64,000 bases of DNA from Cercis canadensis (lineage: Eukaryota > Streptophyta > Magnoliopsida > Fabales > Fabaceae): NCBI GenBank assembly GCA_003255065.1, contig QAOA01007603.1, positions 212,587-276,586 of the forward strand, in the 5' to 3' direction. Each line of letters starts with the position of its first letter. Within the stretch, counting starts at the first letter, position 1. Shown piece after piece: positions 1 to 10,022 of the stretch. Both the position numbers and the translations under genes were made by a program. Under the pieces are notes generated by a model. The model had not been told where the DNA came from, did no database searches, and saw only the letters and a program-made list of their open reading frames with translations.

Positions 1-1
1 T

Positions 2-739
2 AACGAGGAGGTAGCGAAGGAAAAACCAAGATTGGCGGGGAGTATTGTGCATGATAGGGTAAAGAATAAGGAGGGATCTCGTTTTGAAATTCTTGCTAAA
101 AATAAGGAAGCTGATAGCCATCAGATTTCGGTTCCTCAGGTGGTTACCATGTAAGACTTACGTAACTCTGCAACAAGTTCGTCTACAGTGGGTCATGTTA
201 GCATCGGCGATGCTGGCCCAAAGCCTTATCTGTTGGCTCGTACTGGTGTTGGTAAAACTATAGGTGGGCTTAGACAGGGACATCTGGCTGTGGGCCTGGC
301 CAAGAAAAATGGGGCCCATGCTAGGAAAAATATCTCTGGAGTCTTTCGGCTGAAAGGTGAGGTCAGTAAAGTTAGCTCCTCTGATAAGGAAAATGTTGGT
401 GAGCTTTTAAATAAGCTAGTGGATCAAGAAGTGAAAATTTTACCCCGGAATAGCTATTGTGACATGTCGTACCAAGCGGTAATTAAATCCTTAGCGCCAC
501 GCTCCAAAGAGGATGCGTTAAAGGAGTTGCACCGCGCCATGAAAAACTCTTCTCTCGACGCTCCGTCATGTAACTTTTTGCAAGTCTCCCAGTTCGTTGA
601 TAACGGTGAGAGCATGGTAAAGGAAGTCGCCAATCCAAAGCCTCCAGATCCTACTCTGGAAAAAGGGCGTAGCTTTCGCCCAGTGCAAGACCGGCTTGGC
701 CCCGATACCAGAGTAGCTGTTTCAGAATTAGTGCAATAG
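2..739 (+). pseudogene. LINE ORF1 C-terminal remnant
   Basis: One frame is open from base 2 to the stop at 737-739 except for a TAA at 152-154. The peptide has GSRFEILAKNKEADS near its start, which resembles the linker after the zinc knuckle in plant LINE ORF1 proteins, followed by a polar low-complexity tail. ORF1 proteins bind RNA and package the LINE transcript. No zinc knuckle is visible because the window starts too late. Assigned by position upstream of the endonuclease; a weak match alone. Confidence 0.55.
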
Positions 740-825
740 GAAGATGATGGAGCATCTTTTTCTCTGGCTAGAGGTAATCTCTAAGTTTTCCTTCCAAGAT
801 ATTTCATCTTGGTCTTACACTTTTC

Positions 826-2560
826 AGGTTTTCCATGGTTGCAAACCAAAATATGATTGTGTGGATTGTCAGGGGGCTGGTAGTAGGGGGTTTAAGAACT
901 TTTTCTAGGATCTTGTTGGCCGCTTTTGCCTTTCTTTTGTTTCGTTACTTGAAATCCACATTAGTGGGCGAAGAGCAGATGCTTTTATTCGGAGCTCAGG
1001 TTTTGACTCTTCTTTTGGTGTGAGTCTTAAGGTTTTTCTGGACGCATCTAGTGCATTTGGGATTCAAATGTGTGGCAAGTTTCGGTCATTAAATCTCATA
1101 GTCAGTTTGTGCACATGAGGGTGAGTTCTTTTTCTAGGGTTCCTTGGTTTTTTATAGTTGTGTATGGCAGTCCTACCCCAAGTCTCCGTTTGGAGCTTTG
1201 GCAGGAGTTGCGGGGTTTGCATGCAGGGGTTGTGGGGCCCTGGTGTGTGGCGGGGGATTTCAACTCCATTCTTCATCCTTCGAAGAAGCAAGGGGGGTGG
1301 AAGACAGGCCGAGCAGCTTTAGAGCTTTCTGAGAGTGTATCCATGATTGTGGTAATCTAGATGAAGGTTTTCATGGGCCTGGCTTCACTTGGCAGCAAGG
1401 GGGAGTGCGTGTAAGATTAGATAGGGTGGTGCATAACATGAAGTGGCGCTCTTGTTTCGAACAAACTTCAGTTATCCATCTCCCTCACTTTAAATCAGAT
1501 CATTCTCCTCTGTGGATTCGATTTGATACTGGCACACCTATTAATAGAGGTAAAAAACCTTTTAAGTTCTTGGCGCCTTGGCTTCTCCATAGTGACTTTC
1601 CTGCTATGGTTTCTCGGTCTTGGAAGAAGAATGATGAGTGGGTCAGGAATGTGGATAGCTTTACAGCAGCAGCATCTACTTGGAATTTGCAAGTGTTTGG
1701 GCACATAAGAAGAAGGAAGCAGAGACTCTTTAACAGATTAATGGGTATTCAAAAAAGTTTAAGCGTGGGTACGAATGTGTTTCTAGAGGATCTTCAAGAG
1801 CAGTTATGGCAGGAGTTGGATGTGATTCTTAAAGAAGAGGAACTGCTTTGGGCTCAAAAATCTAGGTGTAAATGGATCCAATTTGGAGATAAAAATACCA
1901 AATATTTTCATGGTACGACTATTATGAGACGTCGTAGAAACAAGATAGCTGCATTAAAAAATGACCATGGGNGATGAAGGTTTTCATGGGCCTGGCTTCA
2001 CTTGGCAGCGAGGGGGAGTGCGTGTAAGATTAGATAGGGTGGTGCATAACATGAAGTGGCGCTCTTGTTTCGAACAAACTTCGGTTATCCATCTCCCTCA
2101 CTTTAAATCGGATCATTCTCCTCTGTGGATTCGATTTGATACTGGCACACCTATTAATAGAGGTAAAAAACCCTTTAAGTTCTTGGCACCTTGGCTTCTC
2201 CATAGTGACTTTCCTGCTATGGTTTCTCGGTCTTGGAAGAAGAATGATGAGTGGGTCAGGAATGTGGATAGCTTTACAACAGCAGCATCTACTTGGAATT
2301 GGCAAGTGTTTGGGCACATAAGAAGAAGGAAGCAGAGACTCTTTAACAGATTAATGGGTATTCAAAAAAGTTTAAGCGTGGGTACGAATGTGTTTCTAGA
2401 GGATCTTCAGGAGCAGTTATGGCAGGAGTTGGATGTGATTCTTAAAGAAGAGGAACTGCTTTGGGCTCAAAAATCTAGGTGTAAATGGATCCAATTTGGA
2501 GATAAAAATACCAAATATTTTCATGGTACGACTATTATGAGACGTCGTAGAAACAAGATA
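826..2560 (+). pseudogene. LINE ORF2 endonuclease (EEP) domain, frameshifted
   Basis: This is the nicking endonuclease that starts LINE insertion. Fragments in shifting frames match the family: NCQGAGSRGF near 870, SFSRVPWFFIVVYGSPTPS near 1130-1190, the catalytic-loop motif GPWCVAGDFNSILHPS near 1235-1280, GFHGPGFTW near 1365, and the terminal SDHSPLWIRF near 1495-1525 (His of the SDH motif). Frameshifts near 1030-1060 and 1350 plus a stop near 920 break it. The segment from 1360 onward occurs twice (1360-1971 and 1973-2584); the second copy continues into the reverse transcriptase. Confidence 0.85.
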
Positions 2561-2584
2561 GCTGCATTAAAAAATGACCATGGG
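1360..2584. repeat. 612 bp direct duplication flanking a single N (probable assembly overlap)
   Basis: Bases 1360-1971 and 1973-2584 are both 612 bp and nearly identical, with a handful of substitutions, separated only by N at 1972. Exactly equal length, shared ends at the N and SNP-level divergence fit two haplotype contigs abutted without merging. It interrupts the LINE reading frame artificially. Confidence 0.85.
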
Positions 2585-2586
2585 GA

Positions 2587-4371
2587 TTGGATTTATGATG
2601 AAGGGGAACTCTGTAATTTGGCTACTTCTTTCTTCAAAGAGATTTATCAAGATGATGGGGTCTTTACTCTGTTTCTTATTTCGGGATGTTTTCCTTGTAT
2701 CTCGAATAGGGATATGGTTGTGCTCCATGAAAATTTTACTTTTGAGGATGTCCGAGCTTTTGTTTTCAGTATGGGAGGGCTGAAAGCCCCAGGTCCTGAT
2801 GGTTTGCATGCTTTATTTTTCCAGAGTCAATGGGATGTGATTGGTACCTCGCTCTACTCTTTTATCCAACAGGTTATTGACCATCCAGAGAAAGTTAGGG
2901 AAATTAACAATACTTTGATCACGCTAATTCCTAAAATTGATTCTCCTAAAACTATTTCTCAATTTAGGCCGATCAATTTATGTAATGTGGCTATAAGGTG
3001 ATTACAAAAATTATTGCTATTCGGCTTCGGAGAGTAATGCAATATATTATTGCCCCTACTCAGTGCAGTTTCATTCCTGGGCGGCAGGGGTCAGATAACA
3101 TTATTGTTGCTCAAGAGGTAGTCCATAGTATGAGAAGGAAAAACGGCAGGAAAGGTTTCATGGCCGTTAAAAGCGACTTAGAGAAAGCTTATGACAGATT
3201 GAAATAGGAATTTATTAGAGAGACTTTGGTTGACATAGGGCTTGGGGAAGAGCTTATATCTCTAATTTGGTATTGTATTTCGACTTCTTCTTTGAATGTG
3301 GTTTGGAATGGCTCTAAAACTCAGGACTTTACTCCGTCTAGAGGAATTTGTCAAGGGGACCCTTTATCTCCTTATTTGTTCATGCTTTGTGTGGAACGGT
3401 TGTCTCATCTGATTAATTCTGCTCTTAATGGTGGTTTTTGGAAGCCTATTTTTCTTTCGAGAAATGGACCACCTCTCTCTCATCTTATGTTTGCCGATGA
3501 TCTTTTCCTTTTTGGAGAGGCTTCTTTTGAACAAGTAGAGATCATGAATCGTTGTTTCAAGTTATTTTGTGATAATTCTGGCCAAAGAGTTAGCACTGCT
3601 AAGTCTAGGGTGTGTTTCTTTGCTAATGTTAATCACAATCGCCGTCAAGAGCTAGCTAGTGCTTTGGGTATAGGTGTGACTTGCGATTTAGGGAAGTACC
3701 TTGGAGTTCCTTTGATGCACAAGCGAAGTTCTCGGTCTTCTTTTAGTTACATTACTGAGAAAGTGATGCAACGTCTTAGCAGCTGGAAAGCCATTTCTCT
3801 GTCTCTAGCAGGAAGACTCACTCTTTGTCAGTCAGTCATTTCAACTATGCCTAATTATGCCATGCAAACCACCTCTCTCCCTCTGGGGGTTTGCGATGAG
3901 ATAGATAAGCACAATAGGAACTTCTTGTGGGGATCTAGTCAGGGGCATCATAAGTTGCATTTGGTAAGCTGGGATAGAGCATGTAGTCCGAAGTCTCAAG
4001 GGGGTTTGGGCCTTAGACATGTCAGGCAAGTCAATATGGCTTTTATGATGAAGTTGGGTTGGGGTCTAGTCAATAAGCGTGATGACTTATGGGTTAAAGT
4101 CTTGCGAAGCAAGTATTGGTGTGGGTCAGATTTGGTCCCTCAGGTTAGACTGAGGTCAACTAATTCAAATGCTTGGCAAGGAGTGTGCAAAGCTTGGCCT
4201 TATTTATCTCCTAATCTAGTGTGGAGGTTAGGGAATGGGCAAGGTGTGTCCTTTTGGGACGACCACTGGGTGGCTGGTTTTCAATCTTTACGACCTTTTA
4301 TTATAGGAGATATCAGAGAGCAGCTCCTAGAAGCCAATGTGGCTCAGTTTGTGTCCATCTCTGGTGGTTAG
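2587..4371 (+). pseudogene. LINE ORF2 reverse transcriptase domain
   Basis: Reverse transcriptase of non-LTR type. Visible motifs in order: GLKAPGPDGLHALFFQ (~2778-2825), LITLIPKIDSP and FRPINLCNV (~2917-2990), ITKIIAIRL and PTQCSFIPGRQ (~3000-3085), LEKAYDRL (~3180-3203), GICQGDPLSPYLF (~3340-3380), catalytic FADD at ~3490-3501, then the thumb-like LGKYLGVPL region (~3690). A frame change near 3000 and TAG stops at 3205-3207 and 4369-4371 inactivate it. The first of these sits where related LINEs have Trp before FI(R)E. Confidence 0.93.
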
Positions 4372-4899
4372 GATTGGCACATGTTGGAAGGTCTACTTCC
4401 TAGGGAGATCTGTGATCGTATAGTAGGGATTAAGCCCCCCGCCTCGAATAGTGGAGAAGATCACCTTGCATGGAGTTTATCTAATGATGGGAATTTTTCT
4501 CTGAAATCTGCCTATGCTAGTATTGTTGAGCATCCAATGGAGGAGAATGAGGGGTTGTTCGGGAGAATTTGGAATTGGGATGGGCCCCAACGTATCAGAT
4601 CCTTCTTGTGGCTTGTGGGGCATGATAGCATTCTCACTAATTTTCGTAGGTACAGCAGACACCTAACTGGGGATCCCATTTGTGTTAGGTGCGGTCAAGA
4701 CTTGGAAACAACTTTGCATGCTTTGTGGGACTATCAACCAGTGAGGAATGTGTGGCAGCAGTTGGTTCATCCAAGTAAGTGGGTTGCTTTCTTTGAGTTA
4801 CAGCTTCAGCCGTGGATCCTTTCTAACTTAAAGGATGATTGGGGGAAGGGTGTTGAAGATTGGACTCAAGTTTTTGGAGTGGCAATTCATTCATTTTAG
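4372..4899 (+). pseudogene. LINE zf-RVT (zinc-binding in reverse transcriptase) region
   Basis: Continues the ORF2 frame after the stop at 4369-4371. FSLKSAYASIVE followed by the IWNWDGPQRIRSFLWLVGH block and CVRCGQDLETTLHALWD is the usual zf-RVT segment between the polymerase and RNase H in plant LINEs. CVRC supplies one cysteine pair; the expected HaLw motif is present. It ends at TAG 4897-4899, just before AARNAHVFD, where relatives have Trp. Confidence 0.88.
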
Positions 4900-5076
4900 G
4901 CAGCTCGTAATGCCCATGTCTTTGACAATGGGGCGGTGGAAGGAAAATGGGATCTTTTTTTCCATATCTTAGCTAGAGTCAAGGAGCTTGGTGTGGTGGA
5001 TGCTGTGTGTAAGTTCAATGGGCTAGTTATCAGAAAGGAAACCCAACTTTTTGGTTGGAGTTTTCCAAGGGATGGT

Positions 5077-5565
5077 TAGGTGAAACTCAACACAGATGGG
5101 TCCATGTATGAATCATCTCTTTCGGCAGCATGTGAGGGTCTTCTTAGAGATGCTGCAGGTTCCTTCATCTTTGGGTTCTTGTGTAAAGTGGGTCAATGGT
5201 CCATCACTCATGCTGAACTTTGGGGGTTGGTCTATGGTCTCCAGTTAGCTTGGTCCTTGGGTTTCCGGAGAGTGCAAGCGGAATTGGATTCTCTTTGCTG
5301 CATGCAGTTGCTGCAGCAGTGTTACAGTGTTTTCCATCCTTGTTTTTCCTTGGTCCAGGATGTTAGAGACATGCAGTGTTGGGCTTAGAACCTGGAGATT
5401 AAGCATGTGTACAGGGAGTGTAATAGATGTGCGGATTTTCTTGCTTGCAAAGGTCATGATGGGACCTTCGATGTGGTGCATTTTTTTGATCCTCCTGTTG
5501 GTCTTCACGAGCTTCTATTAGCAGATAATCTGGGGATCGCTTTCCCTAGATCAGTGCTAGTTTAG
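5077..5565 (+). pseudogene. LINE RNase H domain
   Basis: RNase H removes the RNA strand of the LINE RNA:DNA hybrid. The acidic residues are visible: NTDGS (first Asp, ~5092-5106), HAELWGL (Glu, ~5210-5230), and AELDSL (third Asp, ~5278-5292), then KHVYRECNRCADFLA near the end (~5402-5445). TAG stops at 5077-5079 and 5386-5388 interrupt it; the first falls inside the normal GW-V-KLNTDG entry motif. The domain ends at 5563-5565, about 50 bases before the poly-A tail. Confidence 0.9.
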
Positions 5566-5632
5566 TTCCCTGTAGTTTCTTTTCGTTGTTGGGCTTTGCC
5601 CCGTTGTCAACCAAAAAAAAAATATTGTGATT

Positions 5633-5974
5633 TGACGATGCTGGAGTTGAGCTTGAGGTCGGGCAGAGTGCTTGAGGTCGGGTATGGGCAATGACGATGC
5701 CTGTGTTAAGCTTGAGGTTGAGTCTCGGCTAGAAACTCGAGCTGCATAGTTAACAAAAATGAGCTAAGGGACCGAGTTGAGATACTCGGACTCCGAAGGT
5801 CAAGTTAGATCAGTCCGAGCTATAAGGTGGAATAAAATGAAGGAAGAGTCAAAAGTCTTTAATACTTATAAGGATGAGAGTATTTATAGAAGCATGAGAG
5901 TAGTTTGGTAATTTGGGTGATTGGGTCAAAATGGGCCCAGAGGGATTTTGGGCCCTTAGTAATGGGTATAGACA
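5633..5974 (-). repeat. Left LTR copy (3' LTR on the minus strand)
   Basis: It matches the split right copy through the blocks GAAACTCGAGCTGCAT, CCGAAGGTCAAGTTAGATC, AAAATGAAGGAAGAGTC and TTTGGGCCCTTAGTAATGG. It has ~60 extra bases near its start that look like a local duplication of GCTTGAGGTCGGG. It ends TAGACA, followed by the pyrimidine run that is the polypurine tract on the other strand. Confidence 0.78.
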
Positions 5975-6169
5975 CCTTGCCCCTCCTGAAGCTCAGAGTA
6001 GAGTATCCGAGCTAAGAGATGGAGGTGGGTGTTCAGTCAAAGTTGTAGTTGGTGGTGCGCCACGTGGTATGAGCTAAATGGTGCTAATATGGGCCTAAAG
6101 ATGGTTTTAATGATTTTAATTTTACGTTGTTTAGCCCGGTATTCTTGTTTTAATTTGAAATTTGTCAAG

Positions 6170-6735
6170 CTCGGTTTGCCTAGCTCGACGAGTTGCAAGT
6201 TGTTTGAGCTCGATTGTACCTAGCTCGGCATTTTGTAAGTTGAGCTCAATTTTTCGAGCTAAGCTTTTTCCAAGTTGAGCTCAATTTTTTGAGCTCAACA
6301 ACATGAGCTCTTAAGCTTGCAAGTGGGTGAGCTAGATTTTCCTAACTCGATATTTTGTAAGTTGAGCTCAATTTTTAAAGCTCAGCTATTTTCAAGTTGA
6401 GCTCAATTTTTTGAGCTCGACAACATGAGCTCTTAAGCTTGCAAGTGGGCGAGCTAGATTTTCCTAGCTGTATATTTTGTAAGTTGAGCTCAATTTTTCA
6501 AGCTCAGCTTTTTCCAAGTTGAGCTCAATTTTTTGAGCTCAACATTTTTCAAGTTGTGCTTAATTTTTTGAGCTTAGCTTTTTCCAAATTGAGCTCAATT
6601 TTTTGAATTCGGCATTTTCCAAGTTGAGCTCAATTTTTCAAGCTCGGCATTTTCCAAGTTGAGCTCTTAAGCTTGCAAGTGGGTTCAATCTCGACTTTTT
6701 CCAAGTTGAGCTCAATTTTTTTGCTTGATTCTTCT
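6170..6735. repeat. Tandem array rich in GAGCTCAATTTTT units
   Basis: About 20 imperfect copies of a short unit built on AAGTTGAGCTCAATTTTT (roughly 25-40 bases), interspersed with TCTTAAGCTTGCAAGTGGG blocks. Each unit contains the palindrome GAGCTC. It lies in the internal region of the non-autonomous LTR element and shows no stable reading frame. Confidence 0.85.
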
Positions 6736-6879
6736 TCGTGAGCTCTTAGGCATGAGTTGTTATGCTCGGTTTCTCCGAGCTCAGGTGGTGTGTTGCTTGT
6801 GTATTTTGCACCTTTTCATTTGGTTTATGTCAACATGCCGAGCTTGGTTTTATTGAAGGCTGAGTTCAATTTTCATCAG

Positions 6880-7450
6880 GTTGAAGGTCACTGGTCCTTT
6901 TGAGTGCATTGACCCTTGAGCTCAGTTTTTACCGGCTTGAAAGACATTAGTCCTTTTTAGGGCATTGGCCTTTGAACTCGATTTTTACTTGCTTGAAGGA
7001 CATTGGTCATTTTGAGAACATTAGCCCTTGTTGATCTTTCTTTGAAGGTTGAGCTCGGTTTTTACCGGTTTGAAAGACATTGGTCCTTTTGAGGGCATTA
7101 ACCTTTGTTGATATTCCTTTGAGGGTTGAGCTCGGTTTTCACCAGCTTGAAGGACATTAGTCCTTTTGAGGGCATTGGCCCTTGAGCTTGATTTTATCGG
7201 CTTGAAGGACATTGGTCTTTTTAAGGGTATTAGCTCTTGTTGATCTTTCTTTGAAGGTTGAGCTCAGTTTTTACCAACTTGAAAGACATTAGTCATTTTG
7301 AAGGCATTGGCCCTTGAGCTCCGTCTTTACCAGCTTAAAGGACATTAGTCCTTTTGAGGGAATTAGCCCTTGAGCTCGATTTTTACTGGCTTGAAGGACA
7401 TTTGTCATTTTGAGGGCATTGGCCCTTGTTAGTCTTCCTTTGGAGGTTGA
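6880..7450. repeat. Tandem array of ~60-90 bp units inside the LTR element
   Basis: Repeated modules of the type GAAGGACATTGGTCCTTTTG, then GAGGGCATTGGCCCTTGAGC, then a TTTTTACCGGCTTG block. On the minus strand part of it stays open (7021-7212) and gives a peptide with repeated motifs such as SKGPMSFKPVK, so the array may have been coding in an ancestral element. Confidence 0.8.
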
Positions 7451-7830
7451 GCTTAGATTTTATTGAGGTCAAGGAGCTTCTGGACCTCTTTTTAGATTGA
7501 TGCTTGTCTCTCTAGGTCGAAAACTCGTTGCTTTTGGCTTATTGATTTTGCTCTTAAATTAATTGTAAGTATGTGATAAATGAAATTAAGATTAATACCT
7601 GGCATGTTTTCCAGCTCGTTTTTGTTTCTCCAAGATGGAGGGTGAAGGTTTTGGAGAGCTAACTATTTAGGAAGGTCCTTGATCGCAAGTATGGAAAAAG
7701 GATTGGCTCTTGCCTAATTGGTCGATGAGCCGGTCTCTTGGGCATCTGGATTGGAGGGAAGAAATTTTTGGCAGGAAAGGGATGCATGATGGGGATTTAT
7801 CCGAGAGCTCTATCACTCGTTCTCGCCTTC

Positions 7831-8175
7831 TTAGCTCGGCAAGCTCGACTCTTTCTGCACTTCTCTCAATTGAGAGTTTAGGATTTCTTGGAGAAGGAAA
7901 TTGAGGGTGTCGTTTTGCTGGTTTAGGGTAGCTTCTTGGATAGGGATTTGTTGGGTATTTTCTGGGCTGACATTGGTTTGACGAGGTGGAGGAGGAGGTG
8001 GTGATGATTTGCGGGCGATGTCAAGCTTATGTGTGGGTCTCATGGGCGTAGGGGTGCTTTCCAGCACGGGAGGTACATTTACACACTGGTTTGCTGTATT
8101 CATGGTGCTCAAAACAGAATCGATCAAAGATTTTTTTCTTTTTTGGGAAGGAAAAGTTCCCACATATGGTGCCAA
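7831..8175 (-). CDS. Short gag-like ORF after the primer-binding site
   Basis: A 114-residue minus-strand frame starts right at the PBS-like sequence of the non-autonomous element. It begins MAPYVGTFPSQKRKK and has a proline run (SPPPPPPRQ) followed by a Gln/Asn-rich helix-like tail (NDTLNFLLQEILNSQ). That arrangement resembles N-termini of plant gypsy gag proteins, but there is no capsid core or zinc knuckle. It could be a gag remnant kept in cis, or non-functional. No homologue recognised beyond this. Confidence 0.35.
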   Translation of the reverse strand: MAPYVGTFPSQKRKKSLIDSVLSTMNTANQCVNVPPVLESTPTPMRPTHKLDIARKSSPPPPPPRQTNVSPENTQQIPIQEATLNQQNDTLNFLLQEILNSQLREVQKESSLPS

Positions 8176-8176
8176 A
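8158..8176 (-). promoter_or_regulatory. Putative primer-binding site
   Basis: On the minus strand TTTGGCACCATATGTGGGA directly follows the LTR end. It resembles the TGGCGCC-type primer sites of plant gypsy elements, with changes. This sets the orientation of the element as minus. Confidence 0.55.
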
Positions 8177-8345
8177 TGCGATGTCTGTGCTGAGCTTGAG
8201 GTCAGGTATGAGCTAGAAACTCGAGCTGCATAATTAACATAAATGAGCTAAGGGGCTGGGTTGAGATACCCGAACTCCGAAGGTCAAGTTAGATCGATTC
8301 GAGCTATAAAGTGGAATAAAATGAGGGAAGAGTCAAAAGTCCTGC
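8177..8345 (-). repeat. Right LTR, first part (5' LTR on the minus strand)
   Basis: It aligns with ~5692-5872 of the left LTR (GAAACTCGAGCTGCAT, CCGAAGGTCAAGTTAGATC, AAGAGTCAAAAGTC) and then breaks off abruptly. The missing remainder is found 4.4 kb further on. Confidence 0.8.
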
Positions 8346-9256
8346 CTTGTTTGGGTAAACAGTTTATTTAAGCGCTTATATAAGAATACCTTATATGATA
8401 AGCTTTTATACCATAAGCTCATTTTAAATTAAACTATTTAGTGTTTGAATACATATGTAGAGAAGCGCTTTTAATCTATAAACTATTTCTAAAGCATTTG
8501 GATAAATAAATGTATAAGTGCTTATAATTGTAGAAATTACTGAAGAGGACATTAATAAGCACTTATTAAAAATTGTATTTGGATAAATAAGCATTTTGTT
8601 ATATTTTGCAAATAAAAAAGTTTTAATAATAAAATTTTATATTAGTGTCATAATTATTATATTTTGATTTAAGTAGTTAACTTTTTGTTGTTAGATAATT
8701 ATTATTTTGAAGTATAATTTTTTATAATCAAAGTGGTTATTGGCTTACTATATTAGAAACCTCGCATATAGATAAATTGACATTAACAAGTGTTTCAATT
8801 TTATTATATTGGTGATCATAGTAAACATAAAATATATAATTATGTAGAAAATACTAGATTTATACATTCGGAAATTGAAGTTACATTGATGATTTGACCT
8901 TGGTCAATATTACATTTGCTATGTTATTTAAATTTTTCTTACTGATATCTACCCTATATTGTGGAAAAAAGGAAATAAATATTTGATAAATTCTAACTGC
9001 TATACTAAGTTGCTATCTTCAGTAGTAAATCAGCATTCCTAGTTACCGGAGTCAGTGACTAGAAAACATAAAAATATCACAATCAACAATCTAAAAATTT
9101 CAAAGTATTTTCATTTAAGAATTTGAGCAGTCTAATGTTTTCTAAAACTAATAGCCTGACCTAAAAAAAATGTTGATCACTGTAAAGGCCAAACAAAGCC
9201 GAAGTATAAGATTACATATTCATGGACTCCGGTCCGACTGAAGCCTTTAATTTCTT

Positions 9257-9329
9257 CTATTTCTTCTTGGATCCATTTTTGTTCACTTTTTTCTTGGGTT
9301 GCGCCTGCTCCTCTACAACTGGTTGTGTG
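9257..9329 (-). pseudogene. Captured exon: lysine-rich C-terminus of an unidentified protein
   Basis: On the minus strand an acceptor (TTTACTAG) is followed by 73 coding bases giving TQPVVEEQAQPKKK, then VNKNGSKKK and a stop at 9257-9259. Splice signal plus clean frame and stop make it look like a last exon. It lies in the same orientation as two other exon-like pieces in this insertion. I do not recognise the parent gene. Confidence 0.45.
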
Positions 9330-10022
9330 CTAGTAAATGTTGATGAATGGCAAACAAGGGATCCGATTGGAAGGAAGGATGGTTAATTACTTGAAATAAC
9401 TTTTTTCCTTCCTTCAGTCTGATGCACAAGGATACATGCTTACAATATTACATAGCAAATGTAAAGCTAGCCATATAATGTTCATGACAGAAAGCACTCA
9501 CATTAACTTTTGCCTAGATTTACAGCTTAGTTTTAAGTCATCTTGAGGAGCTGTTTGCGGTGGTGTCTTCAACTTGGGAAGGAACTCTGAAAGGAAAGAG
9601 AGGTCATATGCCTTCAATTTCTTCTATTGGCTTTGTTGTCTTTTGTTCTTCTAAAAACACAATGAAAATTTCAGTAAATTACATAACTCTCACGTGTTTC
9701 ACACATAAAATTTGGGATGTATGTAAATCTATAAAATTTTAATTCAGTGAATATAACATGTCACAATCACACCATCAAGGGATCCTCAGAGAAGATTTCA
9801 CTTCATATGTTTAAGATAACTTGAAAACACCAAAGAAAAAATAACATTTCAGTACAAGATATCATCACAATTTTGGTCTGCAATGTTACCTTGCAAGGCT
9901 GAAACATGACGTGTTTTCCCCCTCCTTTATCTTATGATCAAACATTAAATGAGTTCTTAATTTTTCTTGTGCTAATGCATCAAAAATGCATATCAGCAAT
10001 AAATTTACATGAACACATGGAT

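Larger units (their letters stand above)
1..5622 (+). mobile_element. Decayed L1-type LINE with RNase H domain (5' end outside window)
   Basis: Read along the plus strand, fragments appear in the standard order of plant L1 LINEs: ORF1 C-terminal part, endonuclease/exonuclease/phosphatase domain, reverse transcriptase with the FADD catalytic box, zf-RVT zinc-binding region, RNase H, and a 3' A-run at 5613-5622. Known role of the family: target-primed retrotransposition. The copy is dead: many in-frame stops, at least two frameshifts, and an apparent internal duplication around an N at 1972. The 5' end and target duplication lie outside the window. Five stops in the ORF2 part are TAG where the family normally has Trp. 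Confidence 0.93.

Noticed and set aside
6170-7450. CRISPR-like array
   Set aside because: Units are degenerate and contiguous, without unique spacers, in a plant retroelement.
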